Assembly (NCBI GenBank): GCA_025453925.1
Contig: JALOPK010000138.1
Span: forward strand, 1-8,232
Direction of reading: 5' to 3'
Source: Candidatus Eiseniibacteriota bacterium
GTDB lineage: Bacteria; JAFGKV01
Length of the DNA stretch: 8,232 bases
Shown: one piece after another, positions 1 to 5,835 of the stretch
Position numbering within the stretch: the first letter of the stretch is position 1
Layout: every line of letters starts with the position of its first letter
The notes under the pieces: generated by a model
Told to the model about the DNA's origin: nothing
What the model saw: the letters and a program-made list of their open reading frames with translations, nothing else
Databases searched by the model: none
Position numbers and translations under genes: made by a program

Positions 1-1055
1 CCGGCGAGCCGCCCCATGGCTTCGCGGTTCCCGATGGCAATGGGTTCATCGCTGAGGTTGCCGCTGGTCATGACCAGAGGAGGGAGCGTCTCTTTATTCC
101 CGCTGAACAGCAGATGGTGAATGGGAGTATAGGGGAGCATCAGGCCCACGGTGCCGATGCCCGGGGCGATCGTCGCCGCCAGCGGTCCGTCGGCGGCGGC
201 GACCACGACGATGGGACGCGCCGCGGACATGAGCGCCTCCTCATCCCGCCCGTCGATCTGCGCGCAGCGCCGTGCCCATCCCAGATCGCCGACCATCACG
301 GCCAAGGGTTTTGCGTCTCGTCCCTTGAGGCCGCGTAACCGCGCGACGGCCTCTTCGTCTGTCGCGTCGGCCGCCAGGTGAAAGCCGCCGATGCCCTTGA
401 TCGCCGCGATGGCGCCGCGCCGCAACGTGGCCGACAGCTCGGCCACCGGATCACCCGCCACGGCCGTGCCCTCGCGGGTGACGAGCCACACCCGCGGGCC
501 GCACACCGGGCAGGCGTTCGGCTGCGCGTGGTACCGGCGGTCCGTCGGATCATGGTACTCGGCGCTGCATCGTTCGCACATGGGAAAGCACGCCATGGTG
601 GTCAACGGCCGGTCATAGGGCAGCGCGCGTACCGCGCTGAAGCGGGGGCCGCAGTTCGTGCAGTTGATGAAGGGGTATCTGAACCGCCTGTCAACCGGAT
701 CGAGAAGTTCCCGCACGCAATCGTCGCAGGTGGCGAGGTCCGGGGGGCAGAGCGTCGTGCCCTGGCCCGGCAGACTGGGGAGAATGGTGAATCCCCCCTC
801 CCCCGTAGGTTCGGCCTCGCGCACGTCGATCCCGGTGACCCTGGCGAAAGGCGGCGGGTGATCGGCCAGGTCACGGAGAAAGCCATCGACCGCGGCGGAG
901 ACCCCCTCCACGGCGACTTCCAGCCCGTCCGACCTGTTGCGAACCCATCCGGCGATGCCCCATGCAGCGGCGAGCCGGTGGACGGTCGGGCGAAACCCCA
1001 CACCCTGCACGACTCCGCGCACCAGCGCCACGCGTCTCACCTGTTCATTCTGCAT
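1..1055 (-). CDS. hypF: HypF carbamoyltransferase, N-terminal 351 residues (cut by left edge)
   Basis: HypF uses carbamoyl phosphate and ATP to make the thiocarboxamide on HypE that becomes the CN ligand of the [NiFe]-hydrogenase active site; it acts in the cytoplasm. The visible domains are in family order. An acylphosphatase-like domain covers residues 1-92, with the VQGVGFRP signature at 16-23 (catalytic Arg22) and Asn40 in WVRNR. Two zinc fingers follow, C110-x2-C113-x18-C132-x2-C135 and C160-x2-C163-x18-C182-x2-C185. A YrdC-like domain runs from about 205 to the edge, with KPLAVMV, MLPYTPIHHLL and VMTSGNLSDEP. The family is about 750 residues, so the C-terminal Kae1-like half lies beyond the window. 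I chose ATG at 1055 because GGAG sits 6 bases upstream (plus-strand 1062-1065); an in-frame ATG at 1073 adds only six residues and has no well-placed ribosome site. The gene diverges from metG. It implies that the organism makes a [NiFe] hydrogenase, though no other hyp gene is in view. Confidence 0.96.
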   Translation of the reverse strand, partial: MQNEQVRRVALVRGVVQGVGFRPTVHRLAAAWGIAGWVRNRSDGLEVAVEGVSAAVDGFLRDLADHPPPFARVTGIDVREAEPTGEGGFTILPSLPGQGTTLCPPDLATCDDCVRELLDPVDRRFRYPFINCTNCGPRFSAVRALPYDRPLTTMACFPMCERCSAEYHDPTDRRYHAQPNACPVCGPRVWLVTREGTAVAGDPVAELSATLRRGAIAAIKGIGGFHLAADATDEEAVARLRGLKGRDAKPLAVMVGDLGWARRCAQIDGRDEEALMSAARPIVVVAAADGPLAATIAPGIGTVGLMLPYTPIHHLLFSGNKETLPPLVMTSGNLSDEPIAIGNREAMGRLA

Positions 1056-1123
1056 GGCCGACTCCGTTCCCATGTTCCAGGCATGGGCAACCTTCAGTAC
1101 CGCCCCCCGTGGAAATGCAACGG

Positions 1124-1152
1124 TTGCGTTCCCCATAGGTCTCTTGTACCCT
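1124..1152 (+). promoter_or_regulatory. Candidate sigma70 promoter for metG
   Basis: TTGCGT (1124-1129) and TACCCT (1147-1152) are separated by 17 bases and lie 44 bases before the metG start codon. The match is partial (four of six at -35, three of six at -10), but position and spacing are right. The dyad at 1154-1171 begins immediately downstream, about where transcription would start, so a protein bound there could block it. This is inference from pattern only. Confidence 0.3.
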
Positions 1153-1153
1153 T

Positions 1154-1171
1154 GACCGTTTGTCAACGGTC
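1154..1171. repeat. Perfect 7-4-7 inverted repeat upstream of metG
   Basis: GACCGTT (1154-1160) and AACGGTC (1165-1171) are exact reverse complements around the loop TGTC. The dyad sits 24 bases before the metG ATG in the spacer divergent from hypF. It contains a TTGACC word on the plus strand and TTGACA on the minus strand. Its half-site AACGGT occurs a third time at 1119-1124, within the small dyad GCAAC-G-GTTGC (1117-1127). It could be an operator or a short leader hairpin. Confidence 0.5.
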
Positions 1172-1195
1172 CACAGCCCGCGCGAGGTGTGTTCC

Positions 1196-2851
1196 ATGGG
1201 CCCTCATGATAGAGTTCTCATCACGGCAGCGCTGCCGTATGCCAACGGAAATCTCCACGTCGGCCATATCGGCGGCAGCTATCTGCCGGCCGACACCTAC
1301 GCACGATACTGCCGCTCGGCGGGGCGCGAGGTTCTCTTCATCTGCGGATCCGACGATCATGGCGTTCCTGCCACGTTGACCGCGCGAACCGAGGGGTGCA
1401 CTCCCCGCGAGGTCGTGACCAGGTACCACGAAGCCCAGGTGAAAGACTTCCAGGGCCTGGGTATTCGATTCGACATCTACGGCAGCACATCTTCTCCCCA
1501 GCATGCCGCCGCGAGTCAGGAGTTCTTTCTCCGCGTCCACAGGAACGGCTTCCTCGAGAAGCGCCGCACCAAGCAACTCTACGATGCCCAGGCCGGCATC
1601 TTCCTGCCGGACCGGTACGTGACCGGCACCTGCCCCTTCTGCGGCCAGTCTGCGCTGGGCGACCAGTGCGAGCACTGCGGCAAGGATCAGGATGCGCTGG
1701 AACTCATCGCTCCGCGCAGCGCCATCACCGGATCAGTCCCCCAGGTCCGCGAGACGACCCACTGGTACTTCCGGCAGGATCTGCTGGAGGGGAAACTGAG
1801 GGAGTGGCTCGCCGCCAAGGAAAGCTGGCGCGCGCCAGTGCAGAACTTCGCCCTGGGCATGCTCAAGCAGGGCCTCAAATCCCGCGCCATCACCCGGGAT
1901 CTCTCCTGGGGAGTGCCCGTGCCGCTGCCGGAAGACCCCGATGCGGAGGGCAAGGTCCTCTACGTGTGGTTCGATGCCCCCATCGGCTACGTGACGTTCA
2001 CGGCGGATCTCCTCGAAGAGCGAGGCCAGGCGAGGGAGCGGTACGCGGACTGGTGGAAGAACCCCGAGGTGCCGATCTACCACTTCATCGGCGAAGACAA
2101 CATTGTGTTCCACGCATTGATGTGGCCGGCGATGCTCATGGCTGAAGGCACCTTCCAATTGCCCGCCAATGTGGTGGCCAACTGCTTCGTGAATTTCCAG
2201 TTCCCCGGCCATGACGAGGAGAAGATGTCCAAGAGCCGAGGTACGGCCGTGTGGATCCACGAGTATCTGCGGGACGGTGATCCCGATCCGTTGCGCTACT
2301 ATCTGACCTTCATCGCGCCCGAGGCCCAACGAACGGCATTCAAGCCCGATGATCTCGCGCGGCGCACCAACGATGAGCTGGTGGGGACCTTCGGCAACTT
2401 CATCCACCGGACGCTGACATTCGCGGCCAGGTACTTCGATGGGAAGGTGCCCGAACCGGGGATTCCGGTGGCCGAGGCGGAGGAAGTGCAGACCCATCTG
2501 AAAGCCCTGCCCCGCCTGGTCGGCGTCGAACTCGATGCGTTCAGACTGAAGAGCGCCATGGGCATGGTGATGGACCTCGCGCGGATGGGTAATCGGTTCT
2601 TCGACTACCAGGCCCCGTGGAAGCAGCGCAAGGAGGATCCCGCGCGCTGCGCCACCACGCTCCACACCTGTCTTCACATCGTGAAGGCCCTGGCGATCCT
2701 CTCCGAGCCGTTCATGCCGTTCACGAGCGAGAAGGCGGCGGGATTCCTCGGCCTGAGCGCCGGGGAGCGCGGCTGGGCCGCCGCGGCCACGCCATTGGAG
2801 GCCGGCCGGCCCCTGGGAGCAGCGGAGCCCCTTTTCCGAAAGATCGAGTAG
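1196..2851 (+). CDS. metG: Methionyl-tRNA synthetase (short form, 551 residues)
   Basis: This class I enzyme charges tRNA-Met with methionine using ATP in the cytoplasm, and is normally essential. The Rossmann catalytic core begins at once with ITAALPYANG and the HIGH-type box HVGH at 21-24. The inserted connective peptide carries one zinc knuckle, C146-x2-C149-x8-C158-x2-C161. KMSKS is at 343-347 in EEKMSKSRGT. The helical anticodon-binding domain follows, with NRFFDYQAPW ending at Trp475, the region that reads the CAU anticodon in the family. At 551 residues it lacks the C-terminal EMAPII/Trbp111-like dimerisation domain of the longer bacterial form. I chose ATG at 1196 because GAGG (1184-1187) lies 8 bases upstream and the conserved core starts right after it; a TTG at 1160 would add 12 unconserved residues and start inside the dyad. 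It is followed after 4 bases by the winged-helix gene. Confidence 0.97.
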   Translation: MGPHDRVLITAALPYANGNLHVGHIGGSYLPADTYARYCRSAGREVLFICGSDDHGVPATLTARTEGCTPREVVTRYHEAQVKDFQGLGIRFDIYGSTSSPQHAAASQEFFLRVHRNGFLEKRRTKQLYDAQAGIFLPDRYVTGTCPFCGQSALGDQCEHCGKDQDALELIAPRSAITGSVPQVRETTHWYFRQDLLEGKLREWLAAKESWRAPVQNFALGMLKQGLKSRAITRDLSWGVPVPLPEDPDAEGKVLYVWFDAPIGYVTFTADLLEERGQARERYADWWKNPEVPIYHFIGEDNIVFHALMWPAMLMAEGTFQLPANVVANCFVNFQFPGHDEEKMSKSRGTAVWIHEYLRDGDPDPLRYYLTFIAPEAQRTAFKPDDLARRTNDELVGTFGNFIHRTLTFAARYFDGKVPEPGIPVAEAEEVQTHLKALPRLVGVELDAFRLKSAMGMVMDLARMGNRFFDYQAPWKQRKEDPARCATTLHTCLHIVKALAILSEPFMPFTSEKAAGFLGLSAGERGWAAAATPLEAGRPLGAAEPLFRKIE

Positions 2852-2855
2852 TCGG

Positions 2856-3332
2856 ATGCAGCCCCAAGATGAGGCGAAGGGAGCGCAGGCGGATGAGGCG
2901 GCGAGCGATGACCGTTCGTTTCTTTCCCAGGCCCACCTCATCGCCGCGGGCGTGCGCGTATTCGTGCATCGCGAGGGGAAGCCCCCTTCGGTCGAGGAGT
3001 TGGCCGAGTTCCTCCACACGACCCCCGAGCTGGTCTACCACATGGTGAACCGGCTGGAGCATGAGGAAGTGCTCCGCACCGTCCGCACCTCCTTCGAGAC
3101 CAAGGTCTATCTCCGCAGGCCCGAGAACCTTCGGGATCTTCCCGAGCAGACGATCCCCGAACTCGAGGACGAGATGCGCAAGCACCGGGAACGGAAGCGG
3201 GAGGAGCAGGAGAAGCTGGGCGCCACGCTCTCGGCATCAGCGGTCAAGCGACGTCAGCAGGAACGTCTCGCCGACCTCGAGAGGAAAATGAAGGAAGGTC
3301 TGGGCAAGAAGAAGCCTCCCTGGGCCGAGTAG
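2856..3332 (+). CDS. Small winged-helix-like protein with charged C-terminal coiled coil, function unknown
   Basis: I do not recognise a named family. Of its 158 residues, about 20-86 look like a winged helix-turn-helix: a first helix (FLSQAHLIAAGVRVFVHRE), then PSVEELAEFLHTTPELVYHM and VNRLEHEEVLRTV as the helix-turn-helix, and ETKVYLRRP as a wing strand. Residues about 98-150 are dense in Glu, Lys and Arg and would form a long helix or coiled coil, broken near 122-128 (GATLSAS). The tail is basic (GKKKPPWAE). There is no signal peptide or membrane segment, so it is cytoplasmic. The start lies 4 bases after the metG stop without a strong ribosome site, which suggests translational coupling. 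DNA binding is plausible, but RNA or ribosome association would also fit the charged tail and the tRNA-synthetase neighbour. No regulatory target can be named. Confidence 0.8.
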   Translation: MQPQDEAKGAQADEAASDDRSFLSQAHLIAAGVRVFVHREGKPPSVEELAEFLHTTPELVYHMVNRLEHEEVLRTVRTSFETKVYLRRPENLRDLPEQTIPELEDEMRKHRERKREEQEKLGATLSASAVKRRQQERLADLERKMKEGLGKKKPPWAE

Positions 3333-3371
3333 CCGGCGTTCCCAAGCGCGGGTTCGCTCCCTCCCGTCGGG

Positions 3372-3420
3372 CCCTCCCCATTCCCCATTCCCCACTCCGC
3401 ATCCCGCATCCCGCATTCCC
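3372..3420 (-). repeat. Tandem 7-base repeat forming a G-quadruplex motif on the minus strand
   Basis: From 3376 to 3417 there are six consecutive 7-base units on the plus strand: CCCCATT, CCCCATT, CCCCACT, CCGCATC, CCGCATC, CCGCATT. The first half is one variant and the second half another. With the adjoining CCC at 3372-3374 and 3418-3420, the minus strand carries seven G-tracts in 49 bases. The densest four (3372-3393) have loops of 3, 3 and 1 bases, a canonical quadruplex pattern. The array lies between the winged-helix gene and the protease. No stem-loop with a T-tract was found in this spacer, so the array may be the only structured element separating the two transcripts. Confidence 0.8.
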
Positions 3421-3424
3421 TCTC

Positions 3425-3430
3425 TTGACA
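3425..3430 (+). promoter_or_regulatory. Isolated consensus -35 hexamer upstream of the protease gene
   Basis: TTGACA lies 101 bases before the chosen protease start, just after the heptad array. At the right distance (3448-3453) the sequence is GAGCTT, a poor -10 box, so only half of a sigma70 promoter is visible. It may be the protease promoter with a weak -10, or chance. Confidence 0.2.
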
Positions 3431-3517
3431 CTTCCATCGCCGTCCCTGAGCTTGGCCTCGGCGTCATGATCGCGACCCGCTATGCGGGCTGTCGTTCGTT
3501 TCGGGCGAGGCTCAACC

Positions 3518-3524
3518 AGGGAGG
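3518..3524 (+). promoter_or_regulatory. Ribosome binding site that decides the protease start
   Basis: AGGGAGG is a near-perfect Shine-Dalgarno sequence. It sits 7 bases before ATG 3532, only 1 base before ATG 3526, and downstream of ATG 3466. It therefore points to 3532, which also places the charged n-region directly before the hydrophobic signal sequence. Confidence 0.75.
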
Positions 3525-3531
3525 CATGCTC

Positions 3532-5313
3532 ATGGGCACGATGCGCGCGGATCTGCAAAGACTCTGCTGGGTCACGCTGGCAGTGACGGGAGCTGCATTC
3601 ACCGGCGCGTGGGCGGCCATCGATGTGCCGGCGATCCGCGAGGCGATCGCGGCGAAGGATCTCCACTGGACGGCGGCCGAAAACCCGATGACGCGGCTCT
3701 CGCCCCCGGAATTGGCCGAACGGTTCGGGGATATGACGGTGGATGGCCCCTGGGTCATTGAAGAGCGATCGAGAGTCGTGAGCCGTTCGACACAGATCCC
3801 GTCCTCCGGAGCGGATCCGGGCGAGGGTCGGGACCTCCCTCCCGCGTTCGATTGGCGCTCGTACGAGGGAGCCAACTGGGTGACGCCGCCCAAGGATCAG
3901 ATGCAGTGCGGCTCCTGCTGGGATTTCTGCATGGTGGGCGCGTGGGAGTCCAGAATGCTCATCGAGCGCGACGAACCCGTCCGGTCGGCGGACAAATCCG
4001 AGCAGTTCATCCTCTCGTGCAGCTCGGGCACCTGCACGGGCGGCAGCGCGGCGTTGGCGGCGGGATTCGTGTATGCGACGGGGTGTCCTGACGAGAGCTG
4101 CTTCCCGTACGGCCCTCCGTACGATGCCACCCCCTGCGCCGATGTCTGCGGCGACTGGGCCGCCACGGCCGAGACACTGGACACGGGCGCCTATCTCACC
4201 ACGGGCGACGTGTCGCCGACCGCGGCGGAAGTAGTCGCCATCAAGACCGCGGTGCTGGAGGGACCGGTCACCACCTCCATGCGGGTGTACGAGGATTTCA
4301 CCGCATACGGCGGCGGCATCTACCAGTATGGGTGGGGGGACTACCTCGGGGGACACGGCGTGGTGATCGTGGGATGGGATGACACCACGCTCCCCGCCTG
4401 CTGGATCTGCAAGAACAGCTGGAGCCCGAGTTGGGGCGAGGGGGGGTTCTTCCGGATCGCAATCGGCGAGGCCGTGAGCCAGGTCGGGCGCTGGACGTAT
4501 GAGATCCAGCACTACGAACGCGAGCACGAGCTGGAGCTCTGCGTCGAGGACACGCTTGACCAGATCGGCTACGGTTCCAGTTCTCCTGCCGTGCGCTACG
4601 GCGGCGTGGAGTACACGATGCCGGTCTCCGGCCGGGTGATCGCCGTGATGACGCAATTCCGGGCGATGGGGATGAGTTACACGGCCTACGTCTACAACGG
4701 CATTTCGGGCAGCGGGGCTCCCGGGACGTTGCTCACCAGCACAGCAGGGACCTTCGGCTCCACCCTGGGCTGGAAGCGCATCAACCTGCCCACGCCGGTG
4801 CACGTCAGTGCCGGTTCAGACATCTTCGTGGCAGTGCGCTACGCCACCATTGCGTACGCCATTCCGCTGGAATCATTCGATCCGGCTGACAACAGCGGCA
4901 GATCGTGGTACTCCTCGAGCGGCACCACCTACACCCATCTCACATCATACGGTGACATCTGCGTGCGGGCCGTCATCGCGACGGCTTCGCCGGCTCCTCC
5001 CGACACGGTGACTGGGCTCGCGGCCACCGCATCAGGTTCCAACCTGAACCTCGCATGGTCCCCGGTGACCACCGACACGACCGGGGCCCCGACCATCATT
5101 GCCAACTACCGGGTGTACCGATCAACGTTCGCCCTGTTCAACGAGGGTACGGGTACCGTCGTCGGTTCACCTACGGGCACCACGTTCACGGACCCTGGTG
5201 TCATTGGAGACGAAAGCGTCAACTATTACTACGCGGTTGTCGCGGTGGATGACTTCGGCACACCATCCAGACTCTGCCGCCGCGTCGGCGAGTTCGACCG
5301 TGATCTGCCCTGA
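3532..5313 (+). CDS. Secreted papain-family (C1A) cysteine protease with beta-rich and C-terminal FnIII domains
   Basis: A 593-residue protein predicted to be exported. The signal peptide has basic residues at 5-10, a hydrophobic stretch at 11-24 and an AWA-type cleavage site near residue 28. A short propeptide follows, with HWTAAENPMTRLSPPELAERF at about 45-65, like the end of a C1A inhibitory prodomain. The mature papain fold starts near LPPAFDWR (102-109). Its catalytic set is complete: Gln123 (oxyanion hole) and Cys129 in QMQCGSCW, His275 in GGHGVVIVGW, and Asn295 in KNSWSPSWGEGGFFRI. Residues about 335-487 are rich in Tyr, Ser and Gly and look like beta strands; they resemble the lectin-like domain attached to some prokaryotic C1 proteases, which I cannot confirm. 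Residues 489-593 form an FnIII domain (PPDTVTGLAA, YRVYRS, NYYYAVVAVDD) ending in RVGEFDRDLP. It probably degrades protein outside the cytoplasm. ATG 3466 would put 22 residues ahead of the signal peptide. Confidence 0.93.
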   Translation: MGTMRADLQRLCWVTLAVTGAAFTGAWAAIDVPAIREAIAAKDLHWTAAENPMTRLSPPELAERFGDMTVDGPWVIEERSRVVSRSTQIPSSGADPGEGRDLPPAFDWRSYEGANWVTPPKDQMQCGSCWDFCMVGAWESRMLIERDEPVRSADKSEQFILSCSSGTCTGGSAALAAGFVYATGCPDESCFPYGPPYDATPCADVCGDWAATAETLDTGAYLTTGDVSPTAAEVVAIKTAVLEGPVTTSMRVYEDFTAYGGGIYQYGWGDYLGGHGVVIVGWDDTTLPACWICKNSWSPSWGEGGFFRIAIGEAVSQVGRWTYEIQHYEREHELELCVEDTLDQIGYGSSSPAVRYGGVEYTMPVSGRVIAVMTQFRAMGMSYTAYVYNGISGSGAPGTLLTSTAGTFGSTLGWKRINLPTPVHVSAGSDIFVAVRYATIAYAIPLESFDPADNSGRSWYSSSGTTYTHLTSYGDICVRAVIATASPAPPDTVTGLAATASGSNLNLAWSPVTTDTTGAPTIIANYRVYRSTFALFNEGTGTVVGSPTGTTFTDPGVIGDESVNYYYAVVAVDDFGTPSRLCRRVGEFDRDLP

Positions 5314-5378
5314 GTGCCGTGCCCGGTTGATGTGTCTCGGAACTCGAAGGAAACCGAGTAGGACTGTTCGAGCGCTCA

Positions 5379-5412
5379 CCGACCACTATTCTAAGGTTAG
5401 AATAGTGGTCGG
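5379..5412. repeat. Perfect 16-bp inverted repeat with 2-base loop
   Basis: The arm CCGACCACTATTCTAA (5379-5394) and TTAGAATAGTGGTCGG (5397-5412) are exact reverse complements around GG, with no mismatch. The ten inner base pairs are AT-rich, in contrast to the GC-rich surroundings. The element lies 65 bases after the protease stop and 70 bases past the stop of the antisense FnIII remnant, so it is placed like a bidirectional terminator between convergent genes. Neither side has a T-tract, so it is not a classical intrinsic terminator. Other readings are a processing or stability hairpin, an operator, or the joined ends of a lost mobile element. Confidence 0.85.
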
Positions 5413-5482
5413 CACGGGCGGTGGGCGGCACTGAACTCCTCTTCGACCGGGGCCTCGCGCCGTTTCGCGGCCCATGGCCGCC

Positions 5483-5764
5483 TCACGGGAACGCCGCCTC
5501 GAAGTCGGCTTCGCCGACACGGTTGGAGACGCCGAGGATCTGCTCAGTTGCGTCCACCGCCACGACGAGGCAAGTCCAGTTGTTGTTCGGATCGCCGACG
5601 CCATTGCTGCTGCGCCAGGTGATCGTGCGCGAAGGGAGCACTGCCAAGGCGCCCTTGTCTCTCGTGCCCGTCTGCACGCGAGGAGGGCACTGTCGGTCGT
5701 GAGCCAGAGGTAGCCCGGAACACGCGGGATTGATGTCACCGCTGCGGTCAGCGCATTGAGTCAT
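5483..5764 (-). pseudogene. Remnant of an FnIII-ending protein gene, antisense to the protease
   Basis: The last 55 codons (5486-5650) read like the second half of an FnIII domain and align with the protease C-terminus. VGDPNNNWTCLVVAVD matches IGDESVNYYYAVVAVD, and SNRVGEADFEAAFP-stop matches CRRVGEFDRDLP-stop. Upstream, the frame to the only ATG (5764) does not continue the domain convincingly and meets a stop at 5792-5794. A neighbouring frame near 5680-5739 contains VPGYLWLTTDSALL, which resembles the expected FnIII strand GYRVYRSTD, so a frameshift around 5680-5690 is likely. There is no room for a full secreted protein before the transporter gene. The piece most likely remains from a larger gene deleted on its 5' side. 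A real 93-residue protein is possible but unlikely. Confidence 0.55.
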
Positions 5765-5784
5765 GGCCGGTAGCAGTGTAAACT
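5756..5784 (+). promoter_or_regulatory. Candidate sigma70 promoter for the MFS transporter / GH31 pair
   Basis: TTGAGT (5756-5761) and TAAACT (5779-5784) are separated by exactly 17 bases; each matches consensus at four of six positions. The start codon is 52 bases after the -10 box. A small dyad, GCAGT-GTAA-ACTGC (5773-5786), covers the -10 box and could be a repressor site. The promoter overlaps the upstream end of the antisense FnIII remnant. Confidence 0.45.
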
Positions 5785-5835
5785 GCCCCGCTCACGCCCG
5801 GACTCTCTCTAATCGCGCCATAGGTCGCGTCCGCC

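Noticed and set aside
1161-1166. Minus-strand TTGACA as a -35 box for hypF
   Set aside because: The hexamer is exact, but no acceptable -10 box lies 16-18 bases downstream on the minus strand; it is better explained as part of the 7-4-7 dyad.
378-1379. Long plus-strand open frame of 333 codons across the hypF region
   Set aside because: It is antisense to hypF, whose minus-strand translation shows all expected domains. The Arg/Pro/Ala-rich product has no recognisable motif and the frame runs into metG; long chance frames are common in GC-rich DNA.
1733-3019. Minus-strand open frame of 428 codons opposite metG and the winged-helix gene
   Set aside because: It is a mirror of the metG codon pattern, with no motifs, no ribosome site and overlap of two convincing genes.
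3333-3375. Intrinsic terminator after the winged-helix gene
   Set aside because: Only tiny stems such as CCCG-T-CGGG (3363-3371) are present and no T-tract follows.
3244-4803. Minus-strand open frame of 519 codons opposite the protease
   Set aside because: Very rich in Arg, His and Gly without domain signature, and it would read through the heptad array. The plus strand holds a complete C1A protease with all catalytic residues.
5099-5434. Possible frameshift at the protease C-terminus into a longer overlapping frame
   Set aside because: The protease frame already ends in an FnIII-like RVGEFD sequence before its stop, and the same ending appears in the antisense remnant, so the native end is at 5313.
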